Shown: piece after piece, positions 9,241 to 17,800 of the stretch | Numbering within the stretch: the first letter of the stretch is position 1 | Layout: each line of letters starts with the position of its first letter | Origin: Pigoraptor vietnamica | Lineage: Eukaryota > Opisthokonta > Filasterea | DNA length: 22,715 nucleotides | Assembly: GCA_943704525.1 (NCBI GenBank) | Contig: CALSCQ010002277.1 | Span: forward strand, 1-22,715 | Direction of reading: 5' to 3' | The notes under the pieces: model-generated | Told to the model about the DNA's origin: nothing | Databases searched by the model: none | The model's input: the letters and a program-made list of their open reading frames with translations, nothing else | Position numbers and translations under genes: made by a program

Positions 9241-9837
9241 AACAGGTGTTCAACAGCCGGGACGGAAGAAGGTTGTCGCCGCAACTCGGCGAAACGTGAC
9301 TGCAGTGTACGGTTGTACTTACGCCGGCGGTCGTAGTCCGCGCACGCGATAGACGCAGTCGTTGCGCAGTGGGAGAAGCTGAAGCGACTGCTGGCCGTTG
9401 CGCGTCGACCCGTTTCTTTTCGCCTTGGAGTTACTATCACTGCCAGCGGGTGGCGTCTTTAGTCGATCGCACGAAATCCCCAACAGGCTACTTTGCCTCT
9501 GCCGCGCATTGTGTGCGTGCGCATGTGCCAGCGAGTAAATTATGGGTGCTTTCCTGCTTTTGTTTTCTGTTGTAGCGGTTGTGTGTGTGTGCCGTATGGG
9601 GAGGGGGAGGAGTGCCAAAATTTTTGGTAGCCGGCGGATTGACACATGCCCGGCGATATGGATTATGCCATTCACTTGCGCTCGTAACCTGTCAATTCCT
9701 TTCACTCTCAGCTTCAAATAGTTGTTGCGTGCTGGTGTGCGGCACGTGCATGTGCGGCGATCGCGAGCGTGCTTGCGTGCCATTCTCTCTGGCCACGTTT
9801 GGAGAGGAGGCCAACCGCGCGATTTGACCCTCAGACC
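9241..9837 (+). promoter_or_regulatory. upstream region of NERD-domain gene
   Basis: No coding exon is apparent. It presumably contains the promoter and 5' UTR of the gene starting at 9838. It is moderately TG-rich in places, with a short purine run at about 9600-9612. No TATA-like element stands out. Confidence 0.4.
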
Positions 9838-11330
9838 ATGGCAACATTCGGCGAGCGCATGCGCCACGTGGACCTCGCTGCAAAGCCGTCCGAACATTCC
9901 GAACGCCCCGAAGTGCGCGCCGGTCGCGACGCCGAGATAAAGTTCGCGGAGAAGCTGCTCGAACTGCGCGGGGTCGACGAAGACAATGTACGGTGCGGTG
10001 TGCGCGTGCCGCGGAAATACACCGATGCCGTGCCTGGATGTAAGGGTCGGTGGGTTACTGTTTCCGTTCCCTTTGTTTGGAATCGCATTCGTCTTTGGCG
10101 ATGTGCGCATGTGATGCGCGTGCGCTGCGTGCATGCCGATGTGTGCCTGTTGTTGTGCACGTGTGCGTGCGCGTGTGCGTGTGACTTTTTTGACTGCCAT
10201 CTATTTCCACTCTTGTACTTCTTCTAATGCATTATTGCGCGCGTTGTCTCTGTGTCTCTCGCACGCAGCGAAGTTGACGACTGTACTTCGTTTTCTAATA
10301 CATTGTGTGCTTTGTCTCTCTCTCTCGCACGCAGCGAAATTGACGTCGTCATTGTCACCGTTAACGGAATCGCCGTTATCGAAATCAAAAACTGGAGCGG
10401 CTCGATAGAACTTCCGGGCGACGGCACTCTCCGGCAGACTCGGCGCAACGGAGACGTCGCAGTGCACGACGACCCCATACAAGGGACGCGCGCGAAGGCG
10501 AAGGCGCTGTGCCTCTTTCTCGCATCGAAGAACGTGCGCGTGGCGGAGAGCGACGTCGCCGTGCGTGTGGCGTTCGTCAACAGCCGCCTGGAGATCCCAA
10601 AGGCCGTGCGTGCATTGCAGGAAGTGATACCCCCCGAGAAGGTAGCCGAGTACATTTCCTCGCACCAGCGCGGGATCTCTTCGTATCTGTTTGGGTGGAT
10701 GCTGCCGACGTTTCTCGGCGGTCACAAGCTGAGTGCGGAAACGGTGAAGGCGGCGGAGGAGGCCATCGCGACGCTGCCGACGTGGGACGTGCTCGAGCTC
10801 AACGGAGGACGGAAGGCAGTGGGTGACTTCAGGGAAATGGAGGGGTGCGCGCTAGCAAGGTGTGTGGCTTTGTGGCGGCATGATGCTCAGTTGTGTATTG
10901 TGCCCACAATCGCCCTGGCGCACGCACGCACGCGACATACACCGCGCACTCCAACGTGCTCTTGAAAGCGCGCTCAATGGTCCTTGGTACGCTGCACGCG
11001 CAACATTACATCGCACACGCGCACGCGCACGGCGCGACATTTCTTCTCTCCGTAACGCGGCTGTTGCACGCGTCAATCTCAAGCGCACTTACATGCAGGC
11101 GCGATGTCTCCAAGGTGTCCTTCGAGCACAGCCGCAGCCGCTTCCTCGGCACTATCAAGGCCGTGTTTGGCGTCGACGCCCACGTGACCGCCCGCATGAA
11201 GCTGCGAAAGGGGGGTCATCGCCACGAGGACCTCCCCGTCACAGCGGCGATTGTGTTTCAGGAGTGCTCGAGCGCGGAAGTGACGCGCTTTTCGGTCAAC
11301 GATGCAGTGAGGCTGGAGCTCAGCGTGTGA
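9838..11330 (+). CDS. NERD (nuclease-related) domain protein
   Basis: Three exons, 9838-10049, 10335-10844 and 11099-11330, give 317 aa in continuous phase. The ATG sits in ACCATGG, a perfect Kozak context. The NERD domain runs from about residue 28 (RAGRDAEIKFAEKLLELR) through REIDVVIVTVNGIAVIEIKNWSG (about 71-93). Asp74 and the Glu87-x-Lys89 pair match the D...ExK pattern of the PD-(D/E)xK nuclease-like core, so the catalytic set looks intact, though activity is unproven for most NERD proteins. The middle (about residues 120-240) is helical, and the C-terminal exon is beta-rich with FQECSSAEVTRFSVNDAVRLEL. NERD domains are commonest in bacteria and plasmids, so a eukaryotic multi-exon copy is notable. 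The second donor could be 10845 (GTGCGC) or 10860 (GTGTGT); both keep frame. The first intron ends in a duplicated acceptor. Confidence 0.88.
10215..10346 (+). repeat. tandem duplication of a 3' splice-site region (66-bp period)
   Basis: Two copies of a segment running TGTACTTC...CTAAT-CATT...pyrimidine tract...CGCACGCAGCGAAxTTGACG, about 10215-10280 and 10281-10346. Each has its own CTAAT branch-point-like motif, polypyrimidine tract and CAG; the AGs end at 10268 and 10334, exactly 66 bases apart. The downstream copy is the acceptor that gives an intact NERD domain. Confidence 0.9.
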
Positions 11331-11547
11331 GGGCGAACCAGTGGGGTTACGGTGAGTAACAATGAGTGCTGAGCAGCCGTACAGTGTAAAAGATGGTTTT
11401 TATGAGCTTGAAATATGGCATTCTCGACGTATCCAGTACGCTCTGCCGCATGATGCACGCACGCACGCACGCGCCGCCACCCACGCACACAGCGCAGCTA
11501 TACATTGTTGTCCCTTGTCGCACTGTCTCCTCATTTTCTCCAACGCT
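11331..11547. other. convergent spacer
   Basis: Short region between the stop codons of the NERD gene (plus) and the PPxY membrane protein (minus). It includes a (GCAC)n patch at about 11456-11473. Both 3' UTRs must lie here or overlap. Confidence 0.5.
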
Positions 11548-12066
11548 TCACAGGGGAATGGAAACGAACGTCTCCGAGATCCGCGGCGCCACCGGAGCAG
11601 CCGATGGGACGCTCGCACTGCGCTCCGCTGTGGCGATCACGACGCGACCCGGCACCAATTCGCCGACGGGCGCGAACGCGGCATACGGCGGCGGCGCCTC
11701 GCCAAGCGCGCTGTACGAAGGCGGCAGTTCGCTGTCACGCTTCGGGGACTGAAACGCAATGACGGTAATGGGACGTCCACTTCCGCTGAGGAAGGGGTAG
11801 CGGGGCACGTGGGCGATGTCGGACGTCCCAAAGAACACGGGCTCGTCGTCGTCGTCCGTCTCCTCGAAGCGATTGCCAAAGTTGCGGTGGCGCGCAAAGT
11901 GGAGCGTGGCCTCGTCATCGCCGTCGTTGAGGCCCTTCTCGGGGTCGTCGCCGAAGCACGTGCAGCCGCAGCAGTCGTGGAAGAAGACGCTGAGTATCGC
12001 TTGGACAACGTAGATGCCAACGACGATGCCGATGGCCACGGCAATGTAAATCAGATAGCTCTCCAT
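11548..12066 (-). CDS. single-pass membrane protein with two PPxY motifs
   Basis: A 172-aa protein in one exon, ATG at 12066. A transmembrane helix covers about residues 4-28 (LIYIAVAIGIVVGIYVVQAI) with almost nothing before it, so it should act as a signal anchor. It is followed by a cysteine cluster HDCCGCTCFGDD (Cys32, 33, 35, 37), a plausible palmitoylation site. The rest is hydrophilic, with an acidic stretch (TDDDDE, 70-75) and two PPxY motifs, PPSY (115-118) and PPPY (125-128). PPxY motifs bind WW domains, notably of NEDD4-type ubiquitin ligases, so an adaptor role in membrane-protein ubiquitination or sorting, as in NDFIP- or WBP1/shisa-like proteins, is possible. No homologue is recognised outright. 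The larger plus-strand open frame over the same DNA is a GC-rich shadow. Confidence 0.75.
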   Translation of the reverse strand: MESYLIYIAVAIGIVVGIYVVQAILSVFFHDCCGCTCFGDDPEKGLNDGDDEATLHFARHRNFGNRFEETDDDDEPVFFGTSDIAHVPRYPFLSGSGRPITVIAFQSPKRDSELPPSYSALGEAPPPYAAFAPVGELVPGRVVIATAERSASVPSAAPVAPRISETFVSIPL

Positions 12067-12886
12067 CCCCTTGTGCCTCTCGCGCACTGTTGCCCTTTCG
12101 TCCCTCGCACTGCTTTGCGCTTTCGCGATCGTTTGTCGGGGACTCTCAATAGACGAAGGGTAGCACGCGTACGTGCGCGCGCCCACTCGAGCTGGTGCTT
12201 CCTCGGTTAGTCACTTTTGGCTGTGAAGTGGAGTAACGCTCTCTTCGTGTGGAATGGGTAACACAAAAGCACACTCAGTGGCACAAGGCCGACGTGAATC
12301 ATGACGCAATGAAGCATGCAATGGCATCGATGAAGAGGGGACGGGATGTCCCCCCCACTGCCCGTCTGTGTGGGTGTGTGTGTGCGTGTGCGCGCGCTCG
12401 TTTCCATGTACGGCAAAGTCTCTTCCCATTTGCGCGGACACAGTTCTTGTTGGGAGCACACGTGCATCCTATTTTGGGCGAGCATGCCAACTCCGTCTAT
12501 TTTTATATTCTTCGGTGTCGCTATTATACCTAATAAAGGCACAGTAATCGTAATTATACTAATAAGGCACCTTATGAATTTTCGAGAGTGTAACAATCCC
12601 AAACTTGGCATCTGGACACGGCATGGTGTGGTCTGACGTGGCCAAATCCGACGTTTCCGTGCTCAAAATCCCCAACCGATCAAGTTATCTCAGGCCGTTT
12701 TTTTGTCTGTTATGTGCGTTTGAGGTGTGGTTTGTATGTGTATCTGGGGGCAATGCACTACACTCAGTAATGGGTGTTGGGTCGCGTGTGTGGGGTGATA
12801 TTTGTGCCGTCTGATTGTGTGTTATCGCAACAATGCCTGCGCAATAGTGTCTCCGCTGTGCGGACACACGTGCGCGAGCCGTCATC
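12067..12886. promoter_or_regulatory. divergent spacer between PPxY protein and VTT gene, with AT-rich patch
   Basis: The spacer should contain both promoters. It includes a short TG-rich stretch at about 12363-12392 and a distinctly AT-rich patch at about 12490-12600. The open frames in it lack convincing ATG starts and protein-like composition. The VTT start at 12887 is preceded by TCATC. Confidence 0.5.
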
Positions 12887-13106
12887 ATGGCCGCTGCGAC
12901 CCCATCGCGCCTACAACGGCGGCCTTCCCTTCATCCCGGCGAGACTCTGACGGGCGCTCGTGAGCAGTCGAACACTGCGTGGAAGACGTTTTGGCGTGTG
13001 TTGCCCGTCAGCATCGTGATCGCCGTTGGGTTGGCTGCGCGATGGTACGACGTTGGAGCGCACCTCACTTTCCGTGGGTATCTTCAACTGCGTTGGAAGT
13101 TGACAG

Positions 13107-13203
<97 letters not shown>

Positions 13204-13694
13204 TGTATGTGTGTGTGCGTGCGTGCGGATGGATTTATGTGTGCGTATGCCTAAGTGTGTTTGGTACCGTGTGCATGCTTGGTTTGCGCATATGTATTGT
13301 CGCCCCTTCGTCATCGTCGTATTGGGGGGTCTCTGTCTATTCTTCCCTCACATTCGTAATCCCATTGTGCCCAAACAGACAATCTCAAGGTCCAGCGGCG
13401 AATTCTCGTCGCAACGGCCGAGGAGCGCTATGTCCTGGCACCGCTGTTGTACGTGAGCGCTTACGTTCTCATGGTCGCATGTTCGATGCCCGGCGCCACA
13501 GTCTTCACGCTCGCGGGCGGTGTCCTTTTTCCTCAACCACTTGCGACCCTCGCCGCTGTGTTTGTGAGTTTCATGATGGTCTTATCTTTCTTTGCATTTG
13601 CTGGCGCATTGCATTGGGGATTGTACACGGCCCTCCCCAACAACACACACACACACACACAGACACAGACAAACACACACACAACACACAACAC

Positions 13695-13775
<81 letters not shown>

Positions 13776-14485
13776 AGCACCGACCCGATACATTCGCGTA
13801 GACAACTCTCTCACTGCCTTCCCGCCTGCAGAGCGCAAGCACGGGCGCGTCCATCCTCTTTCTCACCGCTCGAAGTGCGTTTGGTGCGTCCCTGCGGCGT
13901 CGCGTGGAGGCATTCCCCGGCGTTTCGCGCCTCCAGAGGACCCTCTCCGGCAAGCACGCACTCCTGTCGATGATGCTCGTGCGCCTCATCCCCGTCTTCC
14001 CCTTCTGGTTCGTCAACGTCGGCGCGTCCATACTCGGCGTGTCCTTCGTCACGTTCGCGACGGCGACGTTTGTTGGCATATTGCCCGGCAGTTTTCTCTA
14101 CACAGAAGTTGGCCGAAATCTCGGCGTGCTGCTTGAAGAACACGGGGACGACCACACGGGCGACCTCCCTTTCTTCCTCTACAGCGCCGTTGCGTCTGGG
14201 GCCATGAACCTGCCGATCGGTATCATGGTTTCGTGGGTCGCGGTGTTGCTGACGCTGAGGTTCACCGGTGTGATATCGGACGGTGTCCCGACGAAGCCGC
14301 TCGGTACGGCGGCGTTGAGCGGGGACGTGAACGGGCACGCGCCGGCAATTGCGGATGAGACGACGCCAACGTCGAACGGCGACATGCACACGACGGAGAC
14401 AAGAAGGCATTCGACGAGGAAAGCCAAAGGGACTGCGAGCGCTTTTTTCACCAAAGGGGACAAGCGGTCGCCCTCCGTGCGATAG
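12887..14485 (+). CDS. VTT-domain (TVP38/TMEM64-type, SNARE-associated Golgi family) membrane protein
   Basis: Three exons, 12887-13073, 13379-13563 and 13832-14485, give 341 aa in phase. Proteins of the DedA/VTT family are polytopic; eukaryotic TVP38/TMEM64 members work in Golgi/ER membranes, and relatives (TMEM41B, VMP1) are scramblases. A first membrane segment lies at about 37-51. The VTT domain follows: ACSMPGATVFTLAGGVLF (96-113), STGASILFLTARSAFG (127-142), MMLVRLIPVFPFWFVNVGAS (171-190) and TFVGILPGSFLYTEVG (203-218). The R-x-x-P-V-F-P-F and GxxPGSFLY motifs are typical of TVP38/TMEM64. A final membrane segment is at about 249-266. The tail is long, Ser/Thr-rich and basic at the end (RRHSTRKAKG), presumably cytosolic. 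Intron 1 holds a (TG)46 tract and intron 2 a (CA)36 tract. Confidence 0.9.
13108..13200 (+). repeat. (TG)n microsatellite in VTT intron 1
   Basis: Pure (TG)46 of about 93 bases, 34 bases downstream of the donor GTGGGT at 13074. Sense orientation is UG. Confidence 0.97.
13642..13770 (+). repeat. (CA)n microsatellite in VTT intron 2
   Basis: An interrupted CA region from 13642, then a pure (CA)36 run at 13699-13770. Sense orientation is CA, opposite to the other intronic repeats in the window and complementary to the tract in intron 1. Confidence 0.97.
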
Positions 14486-14839
14486 AAAATGTGATGCGTG
14501 CACGCATGCGTGTGTCTACGACCTTGTGTCCGACGCAGTGTGTCTGCGTGCATCCGTGTGTCTCAGTCTGTGTGCACGTGCGGGTGCTATGAAATGCGTG
14601 CGTGGCTGCGTGCGTTGAGGAATGAATGCGCATTATTTTGATGCTACGAATCCTCCGCCGACTTAGGCAAACACAGTCACTCGACAAAGACACACATCTA
14701 CGCGCATCGAACCGTTTGCGTCACTGCTCAAGTTTAAACGCAGCACTTCATTTCCTTATGTACAACATGTGTCTGGGCGCCCTCCCCAAAAATCAACGGC
14801 ACGCACTACACGTTCGCCTCACAAACTCACAACGAGCGC
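14486..14839. other. convergent spacer
   Basis: It lies between the stop codons of the VTT gene (plus) and the STAND NTPase gene (minus). It contains scattered TGCG repeats at about 14490-14615 and nothing I can recognise as a gene or clear polyadenylation signal. Confidence 0.5.
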
Positions 14840-17800
14840 TCACTGCAGCGTAAACAGGAACGGCGAATCGGCAGCGTTCGGCGGCGGCCCCTGCGACGTC
14901 GTCGGAGTCAGCGTCGTCGCAGCAGGCGGTGGCATCATCTCGTTGTTCGCTCCCATCATCGTGCCTCCAGGAGTCGGCCAAGGCTGGAAGAACAGCCACT
15001 TGCGCGCCGTCTCGGTGAGGCCGTGCGCCGAGCCGAGGTGCCTGTCGCACATGCCGTACGCGCTCTCAAACGTCGCGCGCGCCTGCGGGTATCGCCCCAT
15101 GATGTACTGCATGGCGGCCAGATTACTCAGCGTCGCCGCAACGCGCTCCCACTCGCGACGGACGGCAGGGTCGCCGCCGAGCGACGTCGCGGCTCCGGCG
15201 TCGTACGCGCCGGCACCGATCATTGCACCCGACCGAGACACAAGCGCATTGCCGCCAACGCCCGACGCAACGCGCTGCACGGGCACGACGGCGGCATCCC
15301 CGCCACGCGCAGCGACCTGCGCACCGAAAGCCTCGTACGCACGCTCGACGGTCCAGCCGAGCAGCCGCAACGCCTTCTCGTAGCACTCGGCGGCGCGCTC
15401 GTAGTCGCCGACGTCTTCGTTGATCATCGCGAGGCTGTTGATGTTCGAGAGGAGCGCGAGGACAGAGTCCGGCCCCGCAGACGCGTACCCGCGCATCTCC
15501 TGCACGCGAATGGCGGCGTCGTACGCGTGGAGGGCGAGCTTCGAATGCCCCAGGTAGTCCAGCACCCACGCCGACGCCTGCTGTCCGTGCTCGTCCGCGC
15601 GCGCGGAGGGGCTTGCGAGCACCCTGTTGAAGAAAAACTGCGCCGCGGCAGCCTCGGACGGGCACACCGCCTTGCATACGCGCAAGAGTTCCTGCCGAGA
15701 GTTCGCAAACAGCTGCTTGATGATCGCGAGGTCGCTGACGTACTCGTAGCCGCCGGGGAGCGGACGAGGTTCGGACAGCGCCCAGCGCAAGTCTTTCGCG
15801 GCATCGACGGCATCCATACGCGTCGCAGCTTCCTTCAGCACAGTCGAATAGTGCGCAGAAAGTTGCTGGCGCACAGTCGACGTCAGCAGGGGCGGCGACG
15901 TGGGGCCTGTCAGGGACGACCGCCGGCGTTCCAAGGCCGTGGCCGACTTGCCCATCGGTGGGATATCGCCGGGACGGGGCAGCGACGACCCGGACGTCGA
16001 CGTGAGCGAGCGGTTCATGTCATGCGCGTTGAGTGCCGCCGCACGCATGCACCGCCCAGAGAACATGAGGCGACCGCCGGGTCCCGGGATCACGTGCAGC
16101 CCGATAGCGACCATCGCAGTCGACCACGCCTCTTGCGACATGCCAAGCACGGCGCGCGCCTCGTCCTCGGAAATCCCCCGCCGCGCGCTCGCAATGCAAG
16201 CGGCGACGTTGAGGTACGTCGAGAGATCCGACGCGCGGACGGCCGTCGACAGCGCCGAGAAGGACGCGAGGCACTGAATGGCCTCGTGGCTCGACGTCAG
16301 CGTCGACGCGACGCCGCTGAATGTGGCCATGCTGGCCGCCGAGAGCTGTCCACTGCCCGAGCTCCCGTTCTTGTCGACGAGAGCGTGACGCTGGGCGCTG
16401 CCGTTGGGCGTTCCCGCGGTATTCGCGGAAGCGCACGCGTCGAAAATGTCCGCTAGAGACGGCGCGGCGCTTCCCGCCATCTTCGGGGGCGCCAGCCCGC
16501 CTGTTACGCTCCCACCGGCGGAAGACGGGCCCGAGGCGTCCCCAGAGGCTAATCCCGCGCCGAATTCCTTCGTCGCATTCGCCAACGAAGAGTCGCTGCC
16601 GAATACCGACGTCGCGCTCTCGTGGCGCACAAACGCGGGCACGACGGCGGCCGGCAGCGGCCACGTGCCGCACGCCGCGGGGGCCTTGCGGCGGCAGTAG
16701 AGAAGCGCCTCGATGAAGAGGGGACTCTCCGAGTAGCGCTGCTCCGAGATGCTGCGAAGTTCCGCGTCCGTGAGCGGCGGAAGGCCGAGACGCGCCGCGA
16801 TGGCCCGCGCGATGCTCTTGCGTGAGCCGGCGTCGAGCGTCCCGAGCGCAACACGCCGCAGTCCGCGCGCGAGGCGCATCCACGGCTCGCACGCGCCCTT
16901 GGGCGACGTCGTGAGGAGGATGCGCGCAAACGACAGTGCCTCGTGGGGGAGGTACCGCGGCAGCATCGAAGAGGCGGTGGAGAGAGGCATGGCCACGCTG
17001 TGAATGCTCGTCCTCGACGACGTCCTGAGCTCTCCCAGCACGTCGTCCCCGCCGCCCGCAGTCACCGCCACGGCGCTGGCGTTGATCGTGACGCTGTTCT
17101 GGCCGTCCACGAGGCTCGATCCACCCGCGCCGCTCGCAATGCCGCTCCCAAGGCGACGTGCAGTCGACACGCTACTCTTCGAGGACACGCGCAGGCCCGC
17201 CGTGCCGGCGTCGTCCGCGGCGAGGAGGTCAAAATCGTCAATCACGATGCACACGTTGATGCGGCGCTTGTGGGCTGCGAGGATGAGCTTTCCCGCACGC
17301 GCGAGAAGGCGCTCCAGGCCCGACTCGGCCGCCTGTTCGTCAAAGGGCGCGTTCAGTGTGGTCGAGAGCGCGCGGCAGAGTCGCACGAGCATGTTGGATG
17401 CCAGCAGGCTCTCTGGTGTGCAGCCGGCGTAGTGGTAAAACACAAACTGGTCCCACTCGACAATCGGTTGCAGGCGGGGCGAGTTCGATGACACAGAGAC
17501 CGACCGCAGCGCACGCGCGCCGGCGCTGTCGAAGAGCGACCCCCTTCGGACCGTCGTGTTCTGCACGGCGCCGTCGTTCGAGACTGCCCACGGGTACTCA
17601 CGCCGTATCCAGCACGCGGCGAGCGACGACTTGCCCATGCCCTCGGCGCCGCACGCAATCACGGGGCCAAGGCCGTCCGGCGATTCCGCGAATTCAGAGT
17701 CGATGCGTTCCAGTAGCGACCGCATGCGACTGTCTCCCACGGGCACGTTCTGCGCCTTGACGCGCATGAACGCACGGTGGGGGTCTCCGAGCACGATGGG

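Noticed and set aside
9319-10200. Minus-strand open frame (293 aa) over the NERD gene start
   Set aside because: It runs across exon 1, the intron repeat and the promoter of the NERD gene, has no domain, and is His/Thr/Arg-rich from TG repeats.
11362-12210. Plus-strand open frame (282 aa) over the PPxY membrane protein
   Set aside because: The minus strand gives a clean signal anchor, Cys cluster and PPxY motifs; the plus frame is low-complexity Ala/Val/Arg with no such structure.
12207-12611. Minus-strand 134-aa frame between the PPxY and VTT genes
   Set aside because: It starts without ATG and spans the AT-rich patch and a TG-rich stretch; no recognisable features.
13107-13973. Open frames made of Cys-Val or Thr-His repeats, here and at other CA/TG tracts
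   Set aside because: Dinucleotide repeats without stops produce these automatically; they lie in introns of genes with well-placed exons.
15023-16456. Long plus-strand open frame (477 aa) opposite the STAND gene
   Set aside because: It is antisense to a protein with clear P-loop, Walker B and TPR motifs. Its composition is Arg/His/Ala-rich as expected for a GC-rich shadow, and it contains no recognisable domain.
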